Assembly: GCA_963725175.1 (NCBI GenBank)
Contig: CAVRXH010000006.1
Span: 124,001-188,000 of the forward strand
Length of the DNA: 64,000 nt
DNA from: DASUBV01 sp963725175
GTDB lineage: Bacteria; Actinomycetota; Actinomycetes; Streptosporangiales; Streptosporangiaceae
Direction: 5' to 3'
The position numbers and the translations under genes were made by a program. A model generated the notes under the pieces. It worked only from the letters and a program-made list of their open reading frames with translations. It ran no database searches and was not told where the DNA came from. Below are positions 16,587-25,462 of this stretch, piece by piece (positions within the stretch are counted from its first letter, which is position 1; every line of letters starts with the position of its first letter).

Positions 16587-19094
16587 ATGACGAGCACAGC
16601 TGACCACCGGACGCAGGCCCCGCCGCAGGACACCGACCCCGACGCCGCCCTGCTGGACCGGCTGACGACCGCCGAGAAGGCGGCGCTGCTCACCGGCATG
16701 GACAGCTGGCGGGTGCCCGGCTGCCCGCCGGTCGGGCTGCGGCCGATCGTCACCTCGGACGGCCCGTCGGGGGTGCGCGGGGTCACCAAGGACGAGCGGA
16801 CCCCGTCGACCTGCCTGCCGTGCCCCTCGGCGCTCGGCGCCACCTGGAACCCCGAGCTGGTCCGCGAGGTGGCCAGGGGCCTGGGCGGCGAGGCGCGCGG
16901 CAAGTCGGTGGACGTGCTGCTGGCGCCGACCATCAACCTGATGCGCACCCCGCTCGGCGGCCGCGGCTTCGAGTGCTTCGCCGAGGATCCGGTGCTCACC
17001 GCCGAGCTGGCGGTGGCCTACGTGCGCGGCGTGCAGGACGCGGGCGTGGCCGCCACCGCCAAGCACTTCGTCGGCAACGACAGCGAGACCCGGCGGTGGA
17101 GCTACGACGCGCGGATTCCCGAGCACGTGCTGCGCGAGCTGTACCTGGTGCCGTTCGAGGCGTGCGTGCGGGCCGGCGTCATGTTAGTGATGGCCGCCTA
17201 CAACTCGGTCAACGGCGCGTCGATGACGCAGAACGAGCCGCTGCTGCGGGACCTGCTGAAGGGCGAATGGGGGTTCGACGGCGTCGCGGTCTCCGACTGG
17301 CACGCCACCCGCAGCACCGAGCAGACCGCGCTGGCCGCGCTCGACCTGGCCATGCCGGGCCCGCGCAGCCCCTGGGTCGCCGAGCTGGCCGGGGCGGTGG
17401 GCGACGGCCGGGTCGGCGCGGATGTGCTGGATGACAAGGTGCGGCGGCTGCTGCGGCTGGCCCGCCGGATCGGCGCGCTGGCCCAGGGCGCCGACGAGCC
17501 GGACTGGGCACCGACTGCCCCGGCCATTTTCGACCCTGAACTGCTGCGCCGTGCCACCGTCGCGTCCTTCGTGCTGCTGCGGAACGAGAACTCCGCGCTG
17601 CCGCTGGACCCCGGGGCGCTCAGCAGCGTGACCGTGGCCGGGCCGAACGCCCTGTGGCCGACGGTGCAGGGTGGCGGCAGCGTCACCGTGCACCCGGCGG
17701 CGGTGTCGGTGCCCGCCGACGCGATTACCGCGGCGCTGGCCGGACGGGCGCGGGTGCACGCCGTGCCCGGCTGCCAGACCTGGGAGGCGGTGCCCGTCCC
17801 GCCGCCCGGGTCGCTGCACGACCCGGTCACCGGCGAGCCGGGGGTCCGGGTGGAGTTCCGCGACGAGGCCGGGGAGCTGCTGGCCGCCGAGCACCGGTCC
17901 TCCCCCAGCCTGACCTGGTGGGACTCGGTGCCGCCCGAGGTGGGCTGGGGCAAGAACGGCAGGATCGTGCTGCTCGCCTCGTTCCGCGCCGGGCTGACCG
18001 GCGCGCACCTGGTCGGCGCGGCCGGCATCGGCGACCTGCGGCTCGCGGTCAACGGCGCGGTGGTGATCAGCGAGACCACGGCGGTGCCCGAGGACCCGGT
18101 CGAGGCGATGACCCGGCCCAGCGAGGTGCGCGACCAGCTCTGGTTCGAGGCCGGGGTGCCGGTGTCGCTGCGGCTGGAGCTGCTGCCGGCGCCGCACGGC
18201 GACGGCCCGCTCGGCGTCCGGCTGGGCATCGTGGTGGCCGCCGACCCCGAGCAGCTGATGGCTGAGGCCGAGGCGGCGGCCGCCGCCTCCGACGCGGCGG
18301 TGGTGGTGGTCGGCTCGGCGGAGCTGACCGAGAGCGAGGGCTTCGACCGGCGCACGCTGGCGCTGCCAGGACGCCAGGACGAGCTGGTCCGGCGGATCGC
18401 CCGGGTGAACCGGCGGACCATCGTGGTGGTCAACTCGGGCATGCCGGCGCTGCTGCCGTGGGCCGATGAGGTCGCCGCGATCATCTGGGCCTGGCTGCCC
18501 GGCCAGGACATCGGCGCGGCGCTGGCCGACGTGCTGCTCGGCGCGGAGCCGGGCGGCCGGCTGCCGGTCACGCTGCCGGCCGCCGAGGCCGACTGCCCGG
18601 TGCTGCACGCCATTCCTGGCCAGGACGGCACGCTGCGCTACGACGAGGGCCTGCTCATCGGCTACCGGGGCTATGACGCCAGCGGCGCGGTGCCGCGCTA
18701 CCCGTTCGGCCACGGCCTCGGTTACACCACCTGGGCATATGAGGAGCTGGACGGCGGCGGCGAGCTGGCGGAAGACCAGGACCTGGAGCTGACAGTCACC
18801 GTCCGCAACACCGGGACCAGGCCGGGGCGCGAGGTCGTACAGGCCTACCTGGCCGGCCCGCCCGGCGACTGCTCCCGGCCGGTCCGGGTGCTGGCGGCGT
18901 TCGCGTCGGCGGTCGCGGCGCCTGGCGCCGCGGTGCGGGTGCCGCTGCGCATCCCGGCGAGGGCGTTCGCGCGCTGGGACACCGCGGCGGGCGGCTGGGC
19001 ATGGCGCGCCGCGCAGTTCGAGGTGCAGGTCGGCCGGTCATCGCGCGACCTGCGGCTGACCGCCGAGGCCCGGCTGGCCGGGCCGGCGGCCTGA
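16587..19094 (+). CDS. Glycoside hydrolase family 3 beta-glucosidase
   Basis: 835 residues. Domain 1 holds TATAKHFVGND and the nucleophile Asp237 in GVAVSDW. A PA14-like insert follows at about 400-560, then domain 2 with the general-acid region TESEGFDR, and a fibronectin-III-like C-terminus from about 735. This is the order of PA14-containing bacterial beta-glucosidases, which release terminal beta-linked glucose from oligosaccharides. No signal peptide is seen, so it should act in the cytoplasm on imported sugars. GGAAGGA precedes the ATG. It is probably controlled by the LacI gene in front. Confidence 0.92.
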   Translation: MTSTADHRTQAPPQDTDPDAALLDRLTTAEKAALLTGMDSWRVPGCPPVGLRPIVTSDGPSGVRGVTKDERTPSTCLPCPSALGATWNPELVREVARGLGGEARGKSVDVLLAPTINLMRTPLGGRGFECFAEDPVLTAELAVAYVRGVQDAGVAATAKHFVGNDSETRRWSYDARIPEHVLRELYLVPFEACVRAGVMLVMAAYNSVNGASMTQNEPLLRDLLKGEWGFDGVAVSDWHATRSTEQTALAALDLAMPGPRSPWVAELAGAVGDGRVGADVLDDKVRRLLRLARRIGALAQGADEPDWAPTAPAIFDPELLRRATVASFVLLRNENSALPLDPGALSSVTVAGPNALWPTVQGGGSVTVHPAAVSVPADAITAALAGRARVHAVPGCQTWEAVPVPPPGSLHDPVTGEPGVRVEFRDEAGELLAAEHRSSPSLTWWDSVPPEVGWGKNGRIVLLASFRAGLTGAHLVGAAGIGDLRLAVNGAVVISETTAVPEDPVEAMTRPSEVRDQLWFEAGVPVSLRLELLPAPHGDGPLGVRLGIVVAADPEQLMAEAEAAAAASDAAVVVVGSAELTESEGFDRRTLALPGRQDELVRRIARVNRRTIVVVNSGMPALLPWADEVAAIIWAWLPGQDIGAALADVLLGAEPGGRLPVTLPAAEADCPVLHAIPGQDGTLRYDEGLLIGYRGYDASGAVPRYPFGHGLGYTTWAYEELDGGGELAEDQDLELTVTVRNTGTRPGREVVQAYLAGPPGDCSRPVRVLAAFASAVAAPGAAVRVPLRIPARAFARWDTAAGGWAWRAAQFEVQVGRSSRDLRLTAEARLAGPAA

Positions 19095-19122
19095 GCCCGG
19101 TATAGCCCGCTCGCCGGGACGG

Positions 19123-19620
19123 TCAGCCCTCGGGTGCCGGGCTGGCCGTCCCGGCGGGCGGCTCGCCCTGCTCTCCCAGCCCCGCCGGTGCGGGCGGCTC
19201 GCCCGGCGGGACCAGCTCGCCCGGCGCGACTAGCTCGGCCTCGAAGCCGTCGACGTTCTCGAGGTAGGCGGCGTAGTGCTCGGGGCCGCCCGCGTGCGGG
19301 TACTGGTCGGCGAACATCAGCCGCCAGCCGTGCTGCCCGGCGTCCACAGACAGCTCGTCGGCGCGCGCCCTGCTTTCCACGTGGAAGGCCAGGTGATTCA
19401 GGCCGGGCTGGCAGCGGTCGTGGCGGCCCGCGGTGCGGGCGGGCGACTGCTCGATGACGATGTAGGTCGGCCCGGAACGCCAGCTCCGGCCGCCTGGCCA
19501 GTCCTGGAACACCTCGTAGCCGAGCTCGCCCAGCAGCCAGCCCCAGGTCGAGATGGCCCGGTCGAGGTTGGTCACCCAGAGCTCGACGTGATGCAGGGTC
19601 CCGTGTCGTGCGTGATCCAC
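19123..19620 (-). CDS. VOC superfamily (glyoxalase/bleomycin-resistance-like) protein
   Basis: About 165 residues from GTG 19620; an in-frame start at 19689 would overlap the GlxA-type gene. A single VOC module with the metal ligands LHHVELWV, LNHLAFHV and FEAELVAP is visible. The family covers glyoxalases, dioxygenases and resistance proteins, so the reaction cannot be named. The last ~35 residues are a Pro/Gly/Ala tail without structure. It lies 47 bases downstream of the GlxA-type gene (if started at 19620). Confidence 0.8.
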   Translation of the reverse strand: MDHARHGTLHHVELWVTNLDRAISTWGWLLGELGYEVFQDWPGGRSWRSGPTYIVIEQSPARTAGRHDRCQPGLNHLAFHVESRARADELSVDAGQHGWRLMFADQYPHAGGPEHYAAYLENVDGFEAELVAPGELVPPGEPPAPAGLGEQGEPPAGTASPAPEG

Positions 19621-19666
19621 AGCCCTAGCATGCCTGCTGACCGGCCGCGATACGGCCGAATATGGG

Positions 19667-20698
19667 TCAGTTGTAACCAGCGCGGGCAATTAACCGGCCT
19701 TCCGGTGCCGCCGGGATGGCGGACCGGTCACGGAAGGTGCGCCGGTAAGCGAGTGGCGTGGTGGACCGCCAGAGGCGGAAGTGGTGCCGCAGCGCGGTGG
19801 CGTTGCCGAAGCCGGCCTGCTCGGCGACCACGTCGATGGTCTCGTCGGTCTCCTCAAGGAGCTGCTGGGCGAGCAGGATCCGCTGCCCGGTCAGCCAGCG
19901 CTGCGGGCTGGTCCCGGTCTCCTGGACGAACCGCCGGGCGAAGGTGCGCGGCGACATCACCGCCAGGCTGGCGAGCCGCTCCACGGTGACCGGCTCGGAC
20001 AGGTGCCCGGTCATCCAGGTCATCACGTCCTGCACGGTGTCGCAGGCCGGGCCGGCCAGCGGCCGCTCGACGTACTGGGCCTGGCCGCCGTCGCGGTGCG
20101 GCGGCACCACCATCCGCCGCGCGATGCCGTTGGCCACCCTGCTGCCCTGCTCGCGGCGGACGAGGTACAGGCAGGCATCGATGCCCGCGGCCGTGCCGGC
20201 GCTGGTCAGCACCGGATCCTCGTCCACGTACAGCACCGAGGGGTCCACCTTGGCCTGCGGGAACGACCGCGCCAGCAGCGGGGCGTGCGCCCAGTGCGTG
20301 GTGCACCGCCGGCCGTCGAGCAGCCCGGCCGCGCCGAGCACGAACGCGCCGCTGCACACGCTGAGCACCCGCGCGCCGCGCTCGACGCTGGCCCGCAGCG
20401 CGGCCAGCAGCGGCGCCGGATAGTCCAGGGGCGCACGCCCGAGCCTGGCGTTGGACACCGCCGCCACGACCACGAGATCGGCGCTCGCCAGCCGTTCAAG
20501 GCCGAAAGGAGCGTCCACGCCGAACCCGTTCGCCGACCGGAGCGGACCCGGCTCGCCGGCCACCACGCCGAGGTCGTAGGAGGGCAGGCCGTCATCGCTG
20601 CGGTCCACGCCGAACACCTCGCAGATGACGCCGAGCTCGAACGGCGTGAACTGGTCAAGGATCACCACGGCGACGTTCTGGAGCATGTCACCCAGCAT
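19667..20698 (-). CDS. GlxA/FtrA-type regulator: DJ-1/PfpI domain plus AraC HTH
   Basis: 343 residues. The N-terminal half is a glutamine-amidotransferase-like (DJ-1/PfpI) sensor, with VCSGAFVLGAAGLLDG around the elbow Cys and TTHWAHA. The C-terminal ~100 residues are an AraC/XylS DNA-binding domain with MSPRTFARRFVQETGTSP and VAEQAGFGNATALRHHFR. It should be a cytoplasmic activator. The start is uncertain: ATG 20698 or ATG 20686 (MLQNVAVVILDQF), neither with a good ribosome site. It is divergent from a short conserved gene at 20781. Confidence 0.9.
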   Translation of the reverse strand: MLGDMLQNVAVVILDQFTPFELGVICEVFGVDRSDDGLPSYDLGVVAGEPGPLRSANGFGVDAPFGLERLASADLVVVAAVSNARLGRAPLDYPAPLLAALRASVERGARVLSVCSGAFVLGAAGLLDGRRCTTHWAHAPLLARSFPQAKVDPSVLYVDEDPVLTSAGTAAGIDACLYLVRREQGSRVANGIARRMVVPPHRDGGQAQYVERPLAGPACDTVQDVMTWMTGHLSEPVTVERLASLAVMSPRTFARRFVQETGTSPQRWLTGQRILLAQQLLEETDETIDVVAEQAGFGNATALRHHFRLWRSTTPLAYRRTFRDRSAIPAAPEGRLIARAGYN

Positions 20699-20780
20699 GC
20701 CTCAGCGGCTGGCAGGATGTCTATGTCCATCGGCAGCACTGCCACTGTCGGCGGTCGCCGAACACCGCAAGACTAGGCCT

Positions 20781-21032
20781 ATGAACAGCGCAGACAGCCG
20801 CCGAACCTGGTCCGGCCGCATGAGAGGAATCGCCCGCAGGATCGCTGCCGTGCTCGCGGAGTGCCGCTACGCGCAGCGCCGGATGGCGATGCTGCGAACA
20901 GCGGCGGATACCTACTCCTCGCAGCCCAACAAAGCGCCGGATACCTACGCGGAATTCCTGTTCCGCACCTCGGGCGTCCTGCTGCACGAGCCCTCGGCCA
21001 GGGCCAGGGCCGGCCGCTCCCGGATCCGCTAG
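20781..21032 (+). CDS. Short conserved actinobacterial protein
   Basis: 83 residues, basic. The core RRIAAVLAECRYAQRRM...DTYAEFLFRTSG looks like a small helical protein that I believe recurs in actinomycete genomes, but no function is known to me. ATG 20781 begins the family-like region. It has its own strong hairpin terminator 5 bases after the stop, so it is probably monocistronic. Confidence 0.7.
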   Translation: MNSADSRRTWSGRMRGIARRIAAVLAECRYAQRRMAMLRTAADTYSSQPNKAPDTYAEFLFRTSGVLLHEPSARARAGRSRIR

Positions 21033-21037
21033 ACGGA

Positions 21038-21079
21038 CATGGCCGCCGGCCGCGAATCTCGCGCGGGCCGGCGGCCATG
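21038..21079 (+). terminator. Hairpin terminator between convergent genes
   Basis: CATGGCCGCCGGCC at 21038-21051 pairs exactly with 21066-21079 around a 14-base loop that can itself close by CG pairs. It lies between the convergent stops at 21032 and 21134. Confidence 0.8.
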
Positions 21080-21133
21080 CGGCCGGATGGACGCCCCTCA
21101 GTTACCGGTTAAAGGAGCGAGGAGCCATCCGGG

Positions 21134-22375
21134 TCAGGGGTAGTTGATCGGGCTGCCCAGGCCGGTCACCAGGTCATACCCGGTGCCCGCGGTGCAGTCG
21201 GTGCCGCAGCTTCCGTTGGTGCCGCTGGTGATGTCGCGCAGGTTGGTGGTGTAGCCACCGGAGTAGATCTTGGTGTTGCCCTGCAGCGCGGTGGAGCCCG
21301 CGGCGGCGGCGGCCGCCAGGATGCCCGCCCAGTTCGGCGCGCCGACGCTGGTGCCGCCGACGGTCCACCAGCCGGACTGGAGCTCATAGGCGGTGCTGTC
21401 ATAGATCGACACGCCGGTGCTCGGGTTGCCGTCGAAGGAGACGTCGGGGACGCCGCGCTTGCCGCCGGTCAGCTTCGAGATGGTGGTGGTGCTGTAGACC
21501 GGGCCGGTGTAGCTGGACTGGTAGCTCGGCAGCGTCTCGTATGCCGAGATGCCGCCGCCGCCGTCGGACCAGGTGGTCTCGCTGGTGAAGCCGGAGCAGG
21601 AGGTGCCGGAGCAGCCATTCAGCGTGGTGCCGCCAACCGCGATCACGTTCGGGGAGGACGACGGGTAGATGACGCCGTGCCCGCTGTCGCCGGCCGAGGC
21701 GGTGTAGAGGGTGCCCGCGTGGGCGAAGTCGCTGTCGTTGCTGCTCTCGGTGCTGGTCTCACTGCCGCCCCAGCTCATCGAGACCTCGGTGGCGCCCAGG
21801 GTGTTGGCGGCCTGGACAGCGGCGTACAGGTTGGCGTTGCTGGAGGTCTTGGCCTCGACCAGGACGATCTTCGCGCCAGGCGCCTCGGCGTGCGCCCACT
21901 CGATGTCCAGCGACTCCTCCAGCGCCCAGTCGGCGTTGTTAGCTGGCTTGCCGGACGGCTCGTCCACCTCGAAGCAGGCGCCGGACTGGGTCAGCGAGGT
22001 GCAGGTGGACAGCGCCGGGTAGCCGTACTCGGCGTTGAACACGTTCAGGTCGGCCAGCGAGTTCGGGTCGTTGTAGGCGTCCACGATCGCGATGATCTGG
22101 CCGGCGCCCGCGTTCGAGGTCGGCGTCAGGCCCGACAGGTTGTATGCCTTCTGGATCGCGCTCGGGGACAAGCCGGTCGGGGTGGTGCTGGTGACCTTCG
22201 GCGTGCCGTTACGCAGAGTGCCGATGCGGTGAATCTTGATGGTGACGTGCGCTACGCCCGCCGGCAGGTTGGGACCCGCGGACGCGGCGCTCGCCGGGCC
22301 GCCCGCTGACATCGCCATCGCTGACGCCAGTGCGAAGGCGGTGCCCCCCGCTGCCAGGCATCGCTTCCAGTTCAT
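21134..22375 (-). CDS. Secreted S53-family (sedolisin) serine-carboxyl peptidase
   Basis: 413 residues from ATG 22375. The signal peptide is MNWKRCLAAGG...GPASA-ASA (about 1-32). Catalytic elements are Glu153 and Asp157 in EESLDIEW, the oxyanion Asp in SAGDSGHG, and the nucleophile Ser in GGTSVGAP. A DIT-type calcium site (RDITSGTNG) and closing Cys pairs are visible near the end. The sequence before the catalytic domain is short, without the long inhibitory propeptide of many sedolisins. An extracellular acid-type endopeptidase is likely. Confidence 0.92.
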   Translation of the reverse strand: MNWKRCLAAGGTAFALASAMAMSAGGPASAASAGPNLPAGVAHVTIKIHRIGTLRNGTPKVTSTTPTGLSPSAIQKAYNLSGLTPTSNAGAGQIIAIVDAYNDPNSLADLNVFNAEYGYPALSTCTSLTQSGACFEVDEPSGKPANNADWALEESLDIEWAHAEAPGAKIVLVEAKTSSNANLYAAVQAANTLGATEVSMSWGGSETSTESSNDSDFAHAGTLYTASAGDSGHGVIYPSSSPNVIAVGGTTLNGCSGTSCSGFTSETTWSDGGGGISAYETLPSYQSSYTGPVYSTTTISKLTGGKRGVPDVSFDGNPSTGVSIYDSTAYELQSGWWTVGGTSVGAPNWAGILAAAAAAGSTALQGNTKIYSGGYTTNLRDITSGTNGSCGTDCTAGTGYDLVTGLGSPINYP

Positions 22376-22763
22376 GCGCTGCTTCTCTCTGCCGGACCGC
22401 TTTGTACGGCCTTCTTCACGCATCGTGATTCGCCGGACCACTTCCGTCAATATCCGATCTGTCACGGAGGGTCGGCTGATGCCGGCCTTGGGTACTCGAC
22501 GGACATGACCAGTACCGCGGCGGGTCGCGGGCGCACGAGCTGGTGGAGGCCGGGCAGGTACGGGGCGCCTGCTGCTGCGTCCCTAACCGGCCCGCGCGCA
22601 ACCCGATGACGCCGGGCGGTGTTTCTCCCTCTGGAGCGGTATCGGCCGCCGCTGTCAGGAGCTGGCAGCGCGCGGCGAGCACCGGGTCCTGGCGAGAGGA
22701 ACGACATGCCATACGTGACGGGGGAACGCACCGCGGGGGCGGGCCGGAACCACGGAGCCGCGC
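22376..22763. other. Intergenic region between divergent genes
   Basis: 388 bases between the sedolisin and the ATP-grasp-like gene. Close to the right edge an ATG at 22706 with AGAGGA ahead opens a 23-codon frame ending at 22777, inside the next gene's start; it could be a leader peptide but has no other support. Otherwise I see no RNA gene or clear operator. Confidence 0.4.
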
Positions 22764-23897
22764 GTGCCGCGGCGTAGCATCGGCCCGGCCGTCATCGTGG
22801 ACCCGTTCTCGGCCGGCACGCTGTACGCGGCTGCCTTCGCCGAGGCCGGCATCCCCGTCGTCGCCGTCATGTCCGCCCCGGCCGTGCCGCCGGCCTTCGC
22901 GGACTCCTGGCGGCCCGACTACTTCGACGACGTGCTGCGCCACGACGCCGACGAGGCACGGCTGGCCCGCCGGCTGCGGCGGCTGCGGCCCCGGTGCATC
23001 CTGCCCGGCGTGCCCAGCGGGGTGCCGCTGGCCGACCGGCTGGCCGCCCGGCTGCTGCCCGGCCAGGCTAACGACCCGGCGACCGCGGCCGCGCGGCTCA
23101 GCCCGCCAGGCGAGCCGGGCATCGAGGAGCTAGGCATCGGCGAGCAGGACCTCGGGCACGGGGCCGCCGGGCGGGCACCGGGCGACGGGCCCGAGTACGC
23201 CGTGGACCTGTTCAGCTACGAGGGCACGCACACGGTGACCGACGTCTGCCGCTACGAGCGGGCCGGGGAGGGGCCGCGCGCGGGCGCCTACGAGAGCATG
23301 GAGTGGCTGCCGCCTGATGACCCGGCGGTGGCCGGCCTGGCCGCCATGGCCGGCCTGCACCTGGACGTGACCGGGTTCCGCTGCGGCGCCGCGCACGTCA
23401 GGCTGGCCGCCACCGGTGACGGCCAGCGCCTGCCCAGCTTGCGGGCCTGCCCGCACGGCGGCTGCCAGCCCGCCATCACCCGCGCCGCGACCGGCGACAG
23501 CCAGGTGCACAGGGCGGCCCGCTACTTCGCCGGGCGGCGCGACCTGCCGGCCGGCTACGCGCTGGCGCGGCCCACCCTGGTGGCGTTCCTGACCGGGAGC
23601 AGCGCCGGGGTGGTGCGCAACGCCGAGGTGTTCGCCGCGTTACCTAAGCTGCACAGCCACCTGTTCGCCCGGATCCGGGTGCGCAGCGGCCAGCGGCTGG
23701 AGCTGCCCGCCGACCGGCCGGGCATCACCGACCTCGGCTTCGTCGTGCTCTCGCACCGCAGCCGCGACCAGGTGCTGGCCGACTACCTGGCGGTCCGCGA
23801 GATCGAGCGATCGCTCGTGGTGGCGCACCGCAGGCCGGCCAGGACCCGGTGCCGGCCCGCCGGCTGCCCCGGCGCCAGCGACCCGCTGCCGGGCTGA
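22764..23897 (+). CDS. ATP-grasp-like protein lacking the central nucleotide-binding region
   Basis: 377 residues. The start (VIVDPFSAGTLYAAAFAEAG) and the second half (EYAVDLFSYEGTHTVTDVCRY, MEWLPPDDP, RACPHGGCQPAITRAATGDS) match the flanks of actinobacterial ATP-grasp carboxylate-amine ligases. Between NDPATAAAR and EYAVD, where the ATP-grasp core of roughly 80-100 residues should be, there are only about 30 residues of Gly/Pro/Glu sequence. The metal-binding E-x-N-type residues also look changed (LRACPHGG where IEIGARPHGG is usual). It may therefore be a non-ligating relative or a decaying gene. It is followed closely by a sigma-factor gene. Confidence 0.7.
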   Translation: MPRRSIGPAVIVDPFSAGTLYAAAFAEAGIPVVAVMSAPAVPPAFADSWRPDYFDDVLRHDADEARLARRLRRLRPRCILPGVPSGVPLADRLAARLLPGQANDPATAAARLSPPGEPGIEELGIGEQDLGHGAAGRAPGDGPEYAVDLFSYEGTHTVTDVCRYERAGEGPRAGAYESMEWLPPDDPAVAGLAAMAGLHLDVTGFRCGAAHVRLAATGDGQRLPSLRACPHGGCQPAITRAATGDSQVHRAARYFAGRRDLPAGYALARPTLVAFLTGSSAGVVRNAEVFAALPKLHSHLFARIRVRSGQRLELPADRPGITDLGFVVLSHRSRDQVLADYLAVREIERSLVVAHRRPARTRCRPAGCPGASDPLPG

Positions 23898-23907
23898 GGC
23901 GGCGGCC

Positions 23908-24510
23908 ATGTTCGGCGTAGGGATGGAGCACGCCGGGGAAAGCGAGCTGGCGGAGCGGCTCGCGGCGGACCTGCAGGGCGGCTTTACCGAGCTGGTCCAG
24001 GTGCACGCCGCCGCCGTCCGCACCTTCCTGCTGCGGTTGTCCGGCGCCCCTAGCGAGGCCGACGACCTGGGCCAGGAGACGTTCCTGCGCGCCTACGGGG
24101 CGTTACGCGGCTACTCCCCCGACCGGCGCCGCGCGCTGCGGCCCCGGCCCTGGCTGATGACCATCGCCGCGAACACCTGGCGCAACCACGTGCGGTCCGC
24201 CATCCGGCACCCGGTCACCACGCTGCCCGACGGCGACGCCGGCGGCTGGCCAGACCGCGGCCCCGGGCCAGAGGAGCGGGCGGAGACCGCGCTGGACCGT
24301 GACATGCTGACCGCCGCGCTTGTCCTGCTTCCGGAGACCTACCGCGTCGCCGTCGTGCTGCGGCACGTACTTGGCATGAGCTACGCCGAGGTCGCCGTGG
24401 TACAGCAGTGCCCGGTCGGCACCGCCAAGGCGCGGGTCTCCCGCGGGCTCACCGACCTGCGCGAGCTGCTCGGAGCCGACGGCGGGCAACCGAGGGAGGT
24501 GACGATGTGA
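23908..24510 (+). CDS. ECF-type RNA polymerase sigma factor
   Basis: 200 residues. Region 2 is SEADDLGQETFLRAYGALRGY...RPWLMTIAANTWRNHVRS; region 4 is LPETYRVAVVLRHVLGMSYAEVA...GTAKARVSRGLTDLRELL. It lacks an obvious anti-sigma partner. Its stop overlaps the GTG of the methyltransferase/Ada-like gene, so the two are translated together. That suggests the sigma factor and the cysteine-cluster protein belong to one response. ATG 23908 or 23923 may be the start. Confidence 0.9.
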   Translation: MFGVGMEHAGESELAERLAADLQGGFTELVQVHAAAVRTFLLRLSGAPSEADDLGQETFLRAYGALRGYSPDRRRALRPRPWLMTIAANTWRNHVRSAIRHPVTTLPDGDAGGWPDRGPGPEERAETALDRDMLTAALVLLPETYRVAVVLRHVLGMSYAEVAVVQQCPVGTAKARVSRGLTDLRELLGADGGQPREVTM

Positions 24511-25312
24511 GCACCGACGCGGACGCCTGGCGAGGCGTCTCCCTGACCAGCCTGCGCCATCGCCTGGCCCAGCTCGGCGACGCCGAGTGCGGCGACTTCG
24601 CGATGCGGGTACTCCGGCAGGCCGGCATCCCCGAGGACCGCTTCGACGCCTGCGTGCTGGTGGACACCCCGGCCGGCGGCCTGTACGCCGCCTACAGCCG
24701 CCGCGGGCTGACTTGCTCGCTGCTGAGCGCGGTCGTCGCCGGCCGGTCGGAGTTCGAGGAGCTGCACTGGCAGGCCACCGGCCGCCGGGCGATCCGCACC
24801 AGCCGGGTGCCGGCCGGGGTGCACGCGGCGGTGCACGCCGGCGGCGACGGGCTGGTGCGGGTAGACGACACCGCGATGACCGGCCCTGAGCGGGCCGTGG
24901 TCGGCGTTGTCCTGGCCATCCCGCGCGGCGAGCTCCGGCCGCTGTCCTGGGTGCGCAGGGACGCCGGGGTGACGGGCCGGGCCAGGTGCTCGCGGCCCTG
25001 GCGCGCAACCGGCTGCAGCTCCTGGTGCCCTGTCACCGGGTCACCCACGACGACGGCCGGCCCTGCGACGCGGCCTACGGCCAGGCGGCCGGGGACCTGC
25101 TGCGCCAGGCGGAGGGGATCGGCCCGGACCTGATCGAGCGGCTGGTGGCGTCGCGGACGGTGTTCGTGGGCAGCGACGCCTTCCGGACGTTCTGCTACCC
25201 GACCTGCGCGGACCTGTCCCGGATCGCCGACCCCGTGCCGCTCGGGTCGGCCGCGCAGGCGCGGCAGGCCGGCTACCGGCCGTGCCGGAGCTGCCGCCCC
25301 GTCCTCGCCTAG
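24507..25312 (+). pseudogene. O6-alkylguanine-DNA methyltransferase fused to a C-terminal Ada-type Cys cluster, one frameshift
   Basis: The first frame from GTG 24507 gives an Ogt-like N-terminal part (GGLYAAYSRRGLTCSLLSAV) up to IPRGELRPLSWVRRDAG. After a one-base shift near 24963-24985 the second frame continues QVLAALARNRLQLLVPCHRV, containing the methyl-acceptor Cys of the PCHRV motif. It then ends with FCYPTC...GYRPCRSCRPVLA, the four-Cys pattern of the Ada zinc domain. Joined length is about 268 residues. The order methyltransferase-then-Ada-zinc is the reverse of classical Ada. GGGAGGT precedes the GTG. The frameshift may be a sequence error. Confidence 0.78.
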
Positions 25313-25462
25313 CCCGCGATCCACCGGGGACCGACCAGACAGAAGCCGCCGCGGGCTACCGCCGTACCCGCTTACCCTTCCCGGTGCCGGGACTACTCTC
25401 GCTGGCGGTGCAACGATCGGCCCGGTACTGGCCCTAATCGCAATGACGCGAAGGGAGCCAGC

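Noticed and set aside
15330..17126. 598-codon minus-strand open frame
   Set aside because: It is antisense to the LacI and GH3 genes and has only GC-driven composition.
22706..22777. 23-codon leader peptide before the ATP-grasp-like gene
   Set aside because: Only a fair ribosome site supports it; there is no regulatory codon run or attenuator.
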